Positions 27,801 through 35,752 of a stretch of DNA of 64,000 nucleotides are shown one piece after another (position 1 is the stretch's first letter; each line of letters opens with the position of its first letter). This DNA is from Phycisphaerales bacterium. GTDB lineage: Bacteria > Planctomycetota > Phycisphaerae > Phycisphaerales > UBA1924. The stretch spans positions 186,001 through 250,000 of the forward strand of contig JAJDDJ010000018.1 in the NCBI GenBank assembly GCA_029260395.1. Reading direction: 5' to 3'. The notes under the pieces were generated by a model. It did not search any database. It worked only from the letters and a program-made list of their open reading frames with translations, and was not told the DNA's origin. Both the position numbers and the translations under genes were made by a program.

Positions 27801-28037
27801 CTGGACCTCAAGCTCTCGCAACTCTCAGATGAGGTCGACGCGGGCGCGGAGATCGAGCGCATCGAACGCGAATTGTCGACCAAGGCCAAATCGATCGCAG
27901 CGATGGAGGGCCGGCTGAACAACCCCGGCTACGCGGACAAGGCCCCGGCGCACCTCGTGCAACAGACCCGCGATCAGCTCGAACAGGCCAAGGCCGAGCA
28001 CGCAGCGCTCGCCGAGGCGCTGGGACGCCTCGAGTGA
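24900..28037 (+). CDS. valS: Valyl-tRNA synthetase
   Basis: Class I synthetase, 1045 residues. The HIGH motif appears in PPPNVTGALHLGHAFN, the KMSKS motif as GRKMSKSLGNGVDP, and the editing domain lies between (TTRPETYFGDTAV). The C-terminal coiled coil begins near EIERIERELSTKAKSI. It is longer than the usual 880-950 residues. One cause is an insertion of about 70 residues between WWGHRIPVWRKR and DVLDTWFSSALWP, where many ValRS carry a short cysteine-containing knuckle. The stop overlaps the GTG of the next gene. Confidence 0.96.
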   Translation: MPSPSDAKPSHSAQPPQAVEMPGKYTPADHEAAISKRWETARAFHADPGRVLSGEAEPYCILIPPPNVTGALHLGHAFNNTIQDMLVRAHRMKGFEALWMPGTDHAGIATQAVVDKRLIAQGERALADYKRQELEDGTGREAFIAKVLEWKDEYLQRITGQLRAMGCSCDWDRQRFTMDEVCARGVREAFFRLFKDRLIYRGKRLVNWDPVTQTALADDEVEMEEVESFFWYMKYPVVDTDGNETGEHVTVATTRPETYFGDTAVAVNPKDPERAHLIGQHVKLPFVGRVIPIIGDDYVVMPDPESSDAKAKYASGFLKVTPAHDPNDYDIGQRHDLPIINVMAPDASISGDHGWEDVGDADWAIGKSREDARQLVEARFSQAGLLAEKKPYSHSVGHSYRSHAIVEPYLSDQWYVKVTDDRLRGEAQRALNPSQRTDKSLSEWAESRPAGSTDAADGSMTFHPPRYAKTYEGWHDYLRDWCISRQLWWGHRIPVWRKRVDISDSTWADELAGATGLDDIVSGEWSSAALRVARVTDGAEVDPKQELMPPDDHTSGEYDIFVCALSDSEVAQLEAAGFARDPDVLDTWFSSALWPLTTMGWPEPGASEDGLLDAFKPTSVLCTAREIITLWVSRMVMFNRYIAGDGDTSGDAPFKDVFIHAMIQDGEGRKMSKSLGNGVDPLDIIDSHGTDAMRFTLAQMATQTQDVRMPVEHDEATGKNTSPKFDFGRNFCNKLWNASRFVITMLGEHATGEGSFDETKLTLPDRWMLSRLEAAARACDEAIASYQFASYAQALYDLLWRDYCDWYVEAVKPTLKTSPTQQAVLRAVLDAILRLLHPITPFVTEAIFDKLSQIKTAKVPGLTLAPSRREGLLCLAGWPDAASSLSDAGAESQWSRVQGLIGLVREVRAQQQVKPRQRITLHVPSAASATIQPIIDAAPEVIEFLAGIGTVTAVEPEGRAVDIRCEGLDLKLSQLSDEVDAGAEIERIERELSTKAKSIAAMEGRLNNPGYADKAPAHLVQQTRDQLEQAKAEHAALAEALGRLE

Positions 28038-29089
28038 GGTTCGCTGCCGGTGCATTCACTGTGGCGTCGATGCTGCTTGCGGGGTGCGTTTCGACGCAGC
28101 CTGCTTCGGTCTCGCAAGACGTGAACACCAGCCCAACCGCGAGCGTGCGCGCAGGCGAAGTGGCTATCAGTCGGCACGGCTGGCCAGCCGGCGGCGCTGA
28201 GGGCGAGGAGCTGCGAACCGCCCACCACCGCGTGTTTACGAACGTCCGCAACCCCGTGATCAGCGCGAGGATTCCTGTGTTCATGGAGGACTCGCTGCTG
28301 CACTACCGCAGCGCGTTCAGCCGCTCGCGTCCGCTGCCCGCCCCGCCGAGCACCATGACCTCGTACGTCATGGCAACGCGCGGCGAGTGGGCGAGCCTGA
28401 CCGCTGAAAGCCTGCCGCCTACGCGTGCGCGCCGCTACCTGCAGATCGAACGCGGCGGCTTTGCCGAGAACGGCGTCGGATACATGTTCGACATCGGTAC
28501 GCAGGACACCTTCGCGGTCGCCTCGCACGAGGGCTGGCACCAGTACACGCAGACCACCTTTGCCGAGCGCTTGCCGTCGTGGCTCGAAGAAGGCTGCGCG
28601 ACCTATTGCGAGGGGTTCAGGTGGAGCACGACCGACCGTGATCGTGCAATCTTCAGCCCTTGGTCGAACGTCGAACGGTTCGACCGCTTGCGCGATGCGC
28701 ACCGGGTGGGGTCACTCTTGAGCCTGCGCGAGCTGCTCTCGGCCAGGCCCGAGGTGCTGCTCGCGGGCTCAGCTGATGCGACTCTCGACTACTACGCCCA
28801 GCTATGGGCGCTGCTGCACTTTCTGGTCGAAGCTGATAACGGCCGGTACGCAGCGGGTCTCTCCCGCGCGCTGCACGATGCCGCCGGCGGACGCATGGCG
28901 GCTGCTGTCCGTCCGCGTGCTACAGCGTTCGGGCGACCTCCCCCGCTCGGCGAACGGGTGTTCACCGCGTACATTACGCCAAACGTCCCCGAGGCCGACG
29001 CGGCGTACCAAGCGTTCGTTGGCCGTGTTGTCGCGCCCGGCTCCAAGCAAGCGATTGTCGCGGGGCGAAGCCCGCTTGCTGCGCCGTAA
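28034..29089 (+). CDS. Lipoprotein with HExxH peptidase motif (DUF1570-like)
   Basis: 351 residues from a GTG overlapping the valS stop by four bases. The signal ends in the lipobox LLAGC with lipidated Cys18. A zinc-peptidase motif HEGWH (165-169) is followed 16 residues later by WLEEG, the gluzincin-type glutamate arrangement seen in DUF1570-like peptidases of planctomycetes. The C-terminal part is helical. It probably cleaves peptides at the cell surface; the substrate is unknown. Coupling to valS may be accidental. Confidence 0.7.
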   Translation: MRFAAGAFTVASMLLAGCVSTQPASVSQDVNTSPTASVRAGEVAISRHGWPAGGAEGEELRTAHHRVFTNVRNPVISARIPVFMEDSLLHYRSAFSRSRPLPAPPSTMTSYVMATRGEWASLTAESLPPTRARRYLQIERGGFAENGVGYMFDIGTQDTFAVASHEGWHQYTQTTFAERLPSWLEEGCATYCEGFRWSTTDRDRAIFSPWSNVERFDRLRDAHRVGSLLSLRELLSARPEVLLAGSADATLDYYAQLWALLHFLVEADNGRYAAGLSRALHDAAGGRMAAAVRPRATAFGRPPPLGERVFTAYITPNVPEADAAYQAFVGRVVAPGSKQAIVAGRSPLAAP

Positions 29090-29108
29090 CGAGCCTGCGG
29101 AATGACAA

Positions 29109-29136
29109 AGCGGGCCCCCACTGCTGGGAGCCCGCT
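29109..29136. terminator. Bidirectional hairpin between convergent genes
   Basis: AGCGGGC pairs with GCCCGCT and, after a one-base mismatch, CCCA pairs with TGGG around a CTGC loop. It lies between the lipoprotein stop and the convergent PEP-CTERM gene and could terminate both. No T-tract. Confidence 0.5.
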
Positions 29137-29164
29137 GATGATTCACAGGTTGTCGTGTTCGGGA

Positions 29165-30169
29165 TCAGCGGCGGCGGCGAACGCCTGCGATCGCGCCCAG
29201 GCCCAACAGCGCGGCGGATGCCGGAGCCGGGATGAAGACCGTAAAGTACTGGTTGCCAGCGAACTGGTTGAAGTCCACGCCGGACAGGTCGCCGATGAAG
29301 CCACCACCGCCGTCACCACCGAGGTTCCCGGTCATTGCCGGCAGCGCACCGAGGATCTGGTTGGAGAGGTAGTTGTGATCGCCGTTGTTGATCATCGCGG
29401 CAATCTTAATCTCGCCGACAAAGTTGGCGGGCAGGCCCAGATCGGCGAGCGCGATGGAGAATTCCATTCCGGTGGTGACCGCGGCAGCCGCAGCCTGATC
29501 GGCGGGCACGCCGTTGTCGCCACTCACGCCGGCGATGTTCGAGTTGTTGATCGCGAAACCGAGGTTCTGGGTCAGTGCGGTGCCGCTTGCAGCGTTCGCA
29601 CCACCCATGGCACTGCCCACGCTGCCGGCGATGATTGATCCGGCAGAGGTGATGGTATCGAACGGAGGCGAACCAACACCGCTTGACCATGCAACATTGG
29701 CGTCACCACCGCCGTTGCGATTCACGAAGTCCACCTCGTAGCCACTCATAGGTACGCTACCACCGCCCCAGCGGCTGAACAGGTGGAAATCGGCTTCGAA
29801 ACCACTGTCAAAGGTCAGGCCGTTGAGATTCTGGCTGGAGTTCGCAAAGTCGTAACCGGGCGTTGCGCTGAGCGTGTTCTCGCCACCAGCCACGCTGTCG
29901 ATGAACACGTCAAGCTTGTTAAAGTTGGGCTCTTGGTTTCCGGTCATCATGAGGAAGAGCCGGCCGCCATCGACCCTGGCGTAAGCCGCGTTCAACTCGC
30001 TGCCGTTCTGGGCGCTGGTGTCCGTGACGTTCCCGAATTGGGTGTTCGCCTGCTGAACGACGATGGGCGCGCCGTACGCAGCGTCGCGCGTGCCGTCGAT
30101 AACGGGGGCCTGGGCCGATGCGGATGCAGCGAAGCCGCACAACGCGATGAGGGTGATGGTTCTTGTCAT
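29165..30169 (-). CDS. Secreted protein with PEP-CTERM-like sorting tail
   Basis: The ATG at 30169 follows AGGAGA and opens a signal peptide (MTRTITLIALCGFAASASAQ). The 334-residue product has a Gly/Asn/Ala-rich body and ends with a sorting signal: IPAPASAALLGLGAIAGV followed by RRRR. The PEP of the canonical motif is PAP here, a common variant in this group. Such proteins are exported, processed by an exosortase-type enzyme and linked to the surface or extracellular matrix. The N-terminus (APVIDGTRDAAYGAPIVVQ) resembles carbohydrate-binding-like surface domains. Confidence 0.75.
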   Translation of the reverse strand: MTRTITLIALCGFAASASAQAPVIDGTRDAAYGAPIVVQQANTQFGNVTDTSAQNGSELNAAYARVDGGRLFLMMTGNQEPNFNKLDVFIDSVAGGENTLSATPGYDFANSSQNLNGLTFDSGFEADFHLFSRWGGGSVPMSGYEVDFVNRNGGGDANVAWSSGVGSPPFDTITSAGSIIAGSVGSAMGGANAASGTALTQNLGFAINNSNIAGVSGDNGVPADQAAAAAVTTGMEFSIALADLGLPANFVGEIKIAAMINNGDHNYLSNQILGALPAMTGNLGGDGGGGFIGDLSGVDFNQFAGNQYFTVFIPAPASAALLGLGAIAGVRRRR

Positions 30170-30251
30170 GGTGCTATCTCTCCTGTGCGCCTCGGGCACA
30201 CTTCTTAAACCGCCCGTCCCGATACGTAGGAAAGGGCATTCTCCAACCACT

Positions 30252-30279
30252 AGGATAGCCTGAAGTCGCTCAATCGCAA
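30252..30279 (-). promoter_or_regulatory. Candidate sigma70-type promoter of the PEP-CTERM gene
   Basis: On the minus strand TTGCGA (30279-30274) and TATCCT (30257-30252) are separated by 16 bases, giving a leader of about 75 bases before a gene with a Shine-Dalgarno. Confidence 0.4.
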
Positions 30280-30382
30280 CAGTTTGGATATGAAATCTGG
30301 TGTCGCGCCACGAGCCCTTAGCGAGCCGATCCTCGAGGCCTTTGGACGCCGTCCAGCGACGCTCGGCGAGCACTATATCTGC

Positions 30383-32389
30383 TTATCGGACCGCGAGTGC
30401 CGGGGTCTCGCGGCTGGGCGGCACACCAAGATAGTGCAGCGACCGCTCCAGCACCCGCCGAACCACGGGTCCGGCCACGGCAGAGCCGTAGTGCGAGCGG
30501 GCCCGGATTCGCCCCGGGCCCGGATCATCGATCACGATGATCGCCACCAACCTTGGCTCAGCGGCCGGAGCCGCCGCCACAAAGCTCGAGTTGTACTGGT
30601 CCTCGAAGTACCCCCGCGCGCCGCGCGGCCTGCGGAACCCATCGGGAGCCTTTCCGAGCGGGATCTCCGCTGTGCCGCTCTTGCCGAGCATCGGGTACCG
30701 CCAGCCGCCGGGCGGCTCCTCGTCCTTCATTCGGCTCTCGACCTTGCGCCCTACCTCGCGCATCGCCAGCCGCGCCTGAGCCGCGACGTCACCGCCGATG
30801 ATCCGCTCGACGATCGCGTTGGCCGGGTCGGCCGTATGCGGCGCAGTCATGCGCAGGGACGGCATCGTCCCGGTGAGATCGCCCGTGCGCACCAGGGCGC
30901 AGTACGCGCGGACCATCTGCACGGGCGTCACCGATATCTCGTGCCCGAACGACACCGAAGTATGCGTGTACTTGTTCCAGGATTTGTCCGTGGTCACGAT
31001 GCCCGTCGCTTCGCCCGGCAGCTTGGTCCCGGTGCGAGAGCCGAACCCGAACCGCAGCACGCCGCTGCGCAGATCACGCCCGCTCATACGCTCGCCGATC
31101 TTGACCATCCCGATGTTTGATGAATTTTCGAGCACCTGGAGCCAGGTCATCTCGGCGCGTTTGGTCACATCCTCGATGCCCCGCCCATAGCTCGTGCGCC
31201 ACCGGCCGCTTTCGGTATCGATCTTGTCCTCGGGTACAGCGCAGCCCGCCTCGGTCAGCAGCGACCACACGATCGGTTTGAATGTCGATCCTGGCTCATA
31301 GACGTCCTCCACGCAGCGCGATCGGCCCAGGGCCGGGTGCTCGAGCCGAGCGAAGTCGTCGGGCAGCGTCGTGTACCGGCGGATCGGGACGGGCCATTCG
31401 TCGCGGTTGTCGGCGGGCTGCCAGGGATAGGCCGACAGGTCCGGCACGTGTCGGTACACATCCGCCATCGCGATGATCTCGCCCGTGAGCGGGTCGGCAA
31501 CCACAACCCTGCCGCCCGCAGCGTCTGCTTCCTCGACGCCGCGCGTGAGTTCTTCGAGCGCGATGCGCTGCACCTCGAGATCGATACTGAGGCGGACATC
31601 GCTTCCGTGCGTTGGCTGCTGGATCGCGCCACGCTCGATCCACAAAGGCCGGCCCCATGCATCGCGCACGTACCGAACCCGGCCGTCGCTGGCCTGCAGT
31701 TCGCGGTCGAGCAAACGCTCGGCGCCGAGCAACCCCGTCTGCTCGAATCCAACCTTCCCGACGATCGAAGCCATCAACTCGCCGCCCGGGTACTCGCGCA
31801 CCGCTCGGCGTTCGAGATGAACCCCCGGCAAGCCAAGCCGCTCAACCGCAGCCAGTTCGTGCGGCTTGAGCACGCCGCTGACAACGAGGTATCGACGCAG
31901 TGCCAGTCCCGTATCGCTGGCCTCGGCTTCCTCGGTTTGCGCACGGGCACGCAGGGCTTCGAGCAGCACACCGAGACCGCCGGTCGGCTCTGTGGCAACG
32001 ACGAGTGGCCCGGACGATTCACGCCGATGATTCTCGATGAGCCCTTCGACGATGCGGCCGCCAATCTTGCCCGATGGCTCACCAAGGGCCTCGGCGAGTT
32101 TGACGATCGTCTCATCGATCGTGCCCGGCTGCTTAGATTCAAGCCGATCCAACTCGACCGGGTCCACGAACACGCGGTAACCCATTCGGCTGGTCGCCAC
32201 GAGCCGGCCCACGCGGTCACTCAGATCGCCGCGGTACCCCTCGACCGCGTGCGTTGATTCACGATCCGGCATGTACGCGACGAGCGCTTCGGGCGTCATC
32301 AATTGCAGCTGCGCGACGCGCGCGACCACTGCGCCCATGCCCATCAGGACGAGCACAACGACAAACCGGAGTGTGCCCGTCGTCCGCAT
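30383..32389 (-). CDS. ftsI: Septal peptidoglycan transpeptidase (class B PBP, FtsI-like)
   Basis: 668 residues. One N-terminal membrane helix (FVVVLVLMGMGAVVARVA), a dimerisation domain starting with YRGDLSDRVGRLVATS, and a transpeptidase domain with all three motifs: S368-TFK, S423-SN and K570-SGT. It should cross-link septal peptidoglycan and is the target of beta-lactams. It overlaps the ftsL-like gene by ATGA and follows rsmH and a LysM gene, a shortened dcw cluster. That makes FtsI the call rather than the elongation-specific PBP2. Confidence 0.92.
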   Translation of the reverse strand: MRTTGTLRFVVVLVLMGMGAVVARVAQLQLMTPEALVAYMPDRESTHAVEGYRGDLSDRVGRLVATSRMGYRVFVDPVELDRLESKQPGTIDETIVKLAEALGEPSGKIGGRIVEGLIENHRRESSGPLVVATEPTGGLGVLLEALRARAQTEEAEASDTGLALRRYLVVSGVLKPHELAAVERLGLPGVHLERRAVREYPGGELMASIVGKVGFEQTGLLGAERLLDRELQASDGRVRYVRDAWGRPLWIERGAIQQPTHGSDVRLSIDLEVQRIALEELTRGVEEADAAGGRVVVADPLTGEIIAMADVYRHVPDLSAYPWQPADNRDEWPVPIRRYTTLPDDFARLEHPALGRSRCVEDVYEPGSTFKPIVWSLLTEAGCAVPEDKIDTESGRWRTSYGRGIEDVTKRAEMTWLQVLENSSNIGMVKIGERMSGRDLRSGVLRFGFGSRTGTKLPGEATGIVTTDKSWNKYTHTSVSFGHEISVTPVQMVRAYCALVRTGDLTGTMPSLRMTAPHTADPANAIVERIIGGDVAAQARLAMREVGRKVESRMKDEEPPGGWRYPMLGKSGTAEIPLGKAPDGFRRPRGARGYFEDQYNSSFVAAAPAAEPRLVAIIVIDDPGPGRIRARSHYGSAVAGPVVRRVLERSLHYLGVPPSRETPALAVR

Positions 32390-32751
32390 CAGTCAGGGAA
32401 CTCCTCTTCGGGCAGCGTTGCTTGCGCGGTGGTGGCCTGATCCTCAGTCAGCAGCTCAGCTTCGATTGCCAACGGGTCGAAAGGGCTCAGCCAGTTCTGC
32501 GTTCGGACTCCGGTCTCATCGGCGAACAGCTTGATCTGGTCGGGTGTGATCTCGTTCGCAAGCTCGGCGCGAACGGTGCTAACCTGCTCGTTGAGCATGC
32601 GCACCCGCAGTCGCGCCTCGGCAAACTCGTTGGCGGCCTGAAGCCGAGCCTGCCTGAGCGACAGCAGCACAGCGCACACCACGCCAGCGCCAACGATCAC
32701 CGCGGCGAGCTTGAAGAACGTCTCGCTGGAGGCCGCGCCCGCTGGCATCAC
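32389..32751 (-). CDS. FtsL-like single-pass division protein
   Basis: 120 residues: a short cytoplasmic stretch, one membrane helix (LAAVIVGAGVVCAVLLSL) and a heptad-rich coiled coil (RLQAANEFAEARLRVRMLN, then VSTVRAELAN). This topology, and its place directly before ftsI with a four-base overlap, is that of FtsL. Sequence similarity alone would not prove it, because FtsL is very variable. A LysM gene is inserted between it and rsmH. Confidence 0.6.
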   Translation of the reverse strand: MMPAGAASSETFFKLAAVIVGAGVVCAVLLSLRQARLQAANEFAEARLRVRMLNEQVSTVRAELANEITPDQIKLFADETGVRTQNWLSPFDPLAIEAELLTEDQATTAQATLPEEEFPD

Positions 32752-33689
32752 CGAGCCGGGATCTTGAGCTTCATGCCCACTCGGATCTCGTCGGCATCAT
32801 CAATCAAGCCCTTGTTGGCCTTGATGATCTCCTCGGTCCTCTTGGAGGTGCCGAGCAGCTTGATCGAAATCTCCCCCAGTGTGTCACCTTTGACCACCGT
32901 GTACGTGCTTGCCGCGGGGGTCGTCGCGGGAGCGGACCGCTTGGGCTGAGCCTGCTGCGGCTGGGTCTGATTTGGCACGCCTCGCAGCTTGTGCGCGCCA
33001 AGCGCCGCGGGCAGCAAAAGGCGCACACCGGGCCGAATGGTACCCGTGCGGCCGACTTTGCCCTCGTTCGCCTCCGCCAGCTGCTTCCAGAGCGAACCCT
33101 GCCCGTAGTACCGCTCGGTAATCTTGTAGAGCGACTCGTTGGGCTGCACGAAGTGCTCGCCTTGCGCTGCGATACGTGCCGCAGGAGGTGTACTGACCGG
33201 CACCGCCTTGGGCTGTTCTACGCGAATCGCGGGCACGCTTGCTGCGCTATCAAGCCCGTTGCGGACGCGGTTCATGAGCCGTTCGGCGATATCGTTCGCC
33301 AAGCTACCGTTGCTTGGTACATCGGTGTCGATGCCGCCGCCGGAACCCTGAGCGATCACCAGCGGGCCGTTGTCGGCATTCGCAATCGGCGCAAACACAT
33401 CATCGAAGCTCGGCGGTGCTCCGCGCAACGGCTCCGATTGGCCCGAGGCCACGACCGATTCCGGAATGCTCGCAGGCGCAGCCTCTGTGATATCAAGCGT
33501 CGACCAATCGCCCGGTAGCGGATTGCCGCCCGCGTAGCGCTGCGGCGTCTGCGTGCGACTGTGGTCGATCAGTTCGCGACTCTCCAGCTCTTCGTTGTAC
33601 GCAGCGGAGTAGTGGTCCGTGATGAGCACGCCCACCACGAGCACCAGAGCAAACCCGATGACCAGTGCCAATTTTTGTTCGCGATTCAC
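32748..33689 (-). CDS. Membrane-anchored protein with two LysM domains
   Basis: 313 residues from GTG 33689 with AAGGA ahead. An N-terminal helix (LALVIGFALVLVVGVLI) anchors it. A low-complexity linker of about 130 residues leads to two peptidoglycan-binding LysM domains: HFVQPNESLYKITERYYGQ at about 178, and YTVVKGDTLGEISIKLLGT near 263. It overlaps the ftsL-like gene by four bases. Its insertion in a dcw-type cluster suggests a role in septal or peripheral peptidoglycan, which is inference. Confidence 0.85.
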   Translation of the reverse strand: MNREQKLALVIGFALVLVVGVLITDHYSAAYNEELESRELIDHSRTQTPQRYAGGNPLPGDWSTLDITEAAPASIPESVVASGQSEPLRGAPPSFDDVFAPIANADNGPLVIAQGSGGGIDTDVPSNGSLANDIAERLMNRVRNGLDSAASVPAIRVEQPKAVPVSTPPAARIAAQGEHFVQPNESLYKITERYYGQGSLWKQLAEANEGKVGRTGTIRPGVRLLLPAALGAHKLRGVPNQTQPQQAQPKRSAPATTPAASTYTVVKGDTLGEISIKLLGTSKRTEEIIKANKGLIDDADEIRVGMKLKIPAR

Positions 33690-33781
33690 AGCTTGCGTCC
33701 TTGCTCGCCGGGCGGGCCAGCGTTGCCCGCATCCTCGGTTGTCTCGGCCATCATGGCCCTTATCTGTCCGCCATCAGTCCG

Positions 33782-34687
33782 TCACTTGTCCGCCATCCGC
33801 ACCACCCGCAGCTTGGCCGACCGTGACCGTGGGTTGGCCATGGTCTCTTCCTCGCCCGCTGTCACCGGCTTGGCCGTGACATGCTCGGCTCGGCCTCGCT
33901 CGACCAGTTCCGCGAACGCCTGCTTGACCAGCCTGTCCTCAAGCGAGTGGAAGCTGATAATCCCGATTCTCGCCCCCGGCTGCAACCAGCCCTCGGCATC
34001 GTGCCTGATCGCCGCCAGCAGCGCCGAAAGCGAACCCATCTCGTCGTTCACCGCAATCCGCAGCGCCTGAAACGTCTTGGTCGCCGGGTCGATGCCCGAC
34101 CCCTTGCCTCGGTGGCGCGGAACCACACTCCGAACCGCCTCGGCCAACTCCGAGGTCGTTTGTATCGGCGACACGTCGCGCACTTGGACCAGTTTTTGCG
34201 CCACCACTTTCGCCCTTCGTTCCTCACCGAACTCGCGGATGATCGAGGCCAGCTCAGCCTCGCCAAGCGTGTTCACCAAGCCCGCCGCCGTCTCGGCCCC
34301 ACCCGACCGGTCGTACCGCATGTCCAGCGGCCCATCCCGCATGAAGCTGAACCCCCGCTCGCCATCGTCCACGTGCACCGAAGCGAAGCCCAAATCCGCC
34401 AGCACCGCATCTGCAAGAATGCCGCGCTCGGCCAGCGTTCGGGGCAGTTCAGCAAAGTTCCCCTGCACCCGCTCGACCCGGCACACGTCCCTAATCGCCC
34501 CCGCAGCCCGCTCAAGATTGGCCCCGTCCAGATCGTTGAGCACGACCATCCCGTTCGTGCCGACCAGCTCTGCCGCGAGCAGCGAATGGCCCCCAAGCCC
34601 TGCTGTGCAATCGATATATGTCTGGCCCGCCGCCAGCGCGAGCGTGTCCATCGTCTCTTGTGGCAATACCGGCAGGTGGCCTTTCAC
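33782..34687 (-). CDS. rsmH: 16S rRNA (cytosine-1402-N4)-methyltransferase
   Basis: RsmH (MraW) methylates C1402 in the ribosomal P site. 301 residues starting MKGHLPVLPQETMDTL (GTG start), with the SAM-binding motif DCTAGLGGHS, the family blocks LADLGFASVHVDDGERGFSFM and RVAKA-like helical insert, and the C-terminal IGIISFHSLEDRLVK. The GTG is supported by a TAGGCT hexamer six bases upstream. It heads the shortened dcw cluster and is divergent from sppA with 39 bases between the starts. Confidence 0.94.
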   Translation of the reverse strand: MKGHLPVLPQETMDTLALAAGQTYIDCTAGLGGHSLLAAELVGTNGMVVLNDLDGANLERAAGAIRDVCRVERVQGNFAELPRTLAERGILADAVLADLGFASVHVDDGERGFSFMRDGPLDMRYDRSGGAETAAGLVNTLGEAELASIIREFGEERRAKVVAQKLVQVRDVSPIQTTSELAEAVRSVVPRHRGKGSGIDPATKTFQALRIAVNDEMGSLSALLAAIRHDAEGWLQPGARIGIISFHSLEDRLVKQAFAELVERGRAEHVTAKPVTAGEEETMANPRSRSAKLRVVRMADK

Positions 34688-34693
34688 GCTGGG

Positions 34694-34699
34694 AGCCTA
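34694..34699 (-). promoter_or_regulatory. -10-like hexamer, leaderless rsmH
   Basis: TAGGCT on the minus strand, six bases before the rsmH GTG. Confidence 0.45.
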
Positions 34700-34714
34700 G
34701 TCCATCTGCTCAGG

Positions 34715-34720
34715 TAGACT
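34715..34720 (+). promoter_or_regulatory. -10-like hexamer, leaderless sppA
   Basis: TAGACT, six bases before the sppA ATG and back to back with the rsmH hexamer. Confidence 0.45.
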
Positions 34721-34726
34721 CGGGAC

Positions 34727-35725
34727 ATGAACCCGCGATTCCCTGCCGTCTGCTGCCTGCTCGTCCCGCTCGCACTCCTCAGCGGGTGCATGCCCCGCAG
34801 CTTCACCGTCTCGCTCGATGCTGAACGCCGCGAACTGGTCGAACAGCCCATCATCGGCGGCGACCAACACGCCCCGGCCAAGGTCGCCATGATCGACCTC
34901 ACCGGCATCATCGCCGACCGGGGCAGCCCCACCGTCTTCGGCCCGGGCGACAACCCCGTAGATGAGTTCCTCCGCCGCCTCCACAAGGCCGAGCAGGACT
35001 CCACCGTCAAGGCCATCCTCGTCCGCATCAACTCCCCAGGCGGAACCGTCACCGCCTCCGACGTGCTCTATACCGAGCTTCGGCGCGTGAGCCAGGCGGG
35101 CAAGCCTGTCGTCGCCTCGATGGGCGAGATGGCCGCAAGCGGCGGGTACTACGTCGCGGCCGCGGCCGACCTGATCGTCGCCCACCCCACCACCATCACC
35201 GGCTCCATCGGCGTGATCGTGCCAACGTTCAACGTCTCCGAGGGTCTCGACAAGCTGGGCATCCAGGGCCGAGCCGTTGTCAGCGGCGACAACAAGAACA
35301 TGGCCGACCCCTTCGAGCCGGCCGAAGAACAACACTACACCATCCTGCAAAGCATGGTCGACGAGTTCTACCACCGGTTCCGTTCGCTGGTCGTCGAGCG
35401 CCGGCCCAACCACGACGCATCAAGGCTCGATGAACTCACCGATGGCCGGGTGTTCACAGGCGCTGAGGCCGTGCGCACGGGCATGGCCGATGAACTGGGC
35501 GACTACCGAACCGCGTTTGAAGCGGCCAAGCGGCTCGCTGCGATTCAGAAGGCCTCGCTCGTCAAGTACGGCTACCGCGAGCAGCGCACCACCACCGCGT
35601 ACGCCAGCGCTCAGGCCGAGCCATCGCCCGCGCTGGCCAACGTGAACGCACGATTTGTTGACCTTCCGGCCAACTCTCTCACAACCCTTCGCGCGGGCAC
35701 CGCGTATTACATCTGGTTGCCCTAG
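34727..35725 (+). CDS. sppA: Signal peptide peptidase SppA (36K type), lipoprotein form
   Basis: Membrane serine protease of the S49 family that degrades cleaved signal peptides. 332 residues. The N-terminus carries a lipobox (ALLSGC, Cys21) instead of a plain membrane helix. The catalytic dyad is Ser138 in MAASGGYY and Lys190 in GDNKN, 52 residues apart as in Bacillus SppA. The glycine-rich INSPGGTVTASD block is present. It is followed after 27 bases by a pilin-like gene with its own Shine-Dalgarno. Confidence 0.9.
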   Translation: MNPRFPAVCCLLVPLALLSGCMPRSFTVSLDAERRELVEQPIIGGDQHAPAKVAMIDLTGIIADRGSPTVFGPGDNPVDEFLRRLHKAEQDSTVKAILVRINSPGGTVTASDVLYTELRRVSQAGKPVVASMGEMAASGGYYVAAAADLIVAHPTTITGSIGVIVPTFNVSEGLDKLGIQGRAVVSGDNKNMADPFEPAEEQHYTILQSMVDEFYHRFRSLVVERRPNHDASRLDELTDGRVFTGAEAVRTGMADELGDYRTAFEAAKRLAAIQKASLVKYGYREQRTTTAYASAQAEPSPALANVNARFVDLPANSLTTLRAGTAYYIWLP

Positions 35726-35752
35726 TTTCGTGTTCCTCTGAAAGGAAGCATC

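Noticed and set aside
30284-31120. Plus-strand frame opposite ftsI
   Set aside because: Shadow of ftsI; Arg/His/Pro-rich with no motif.
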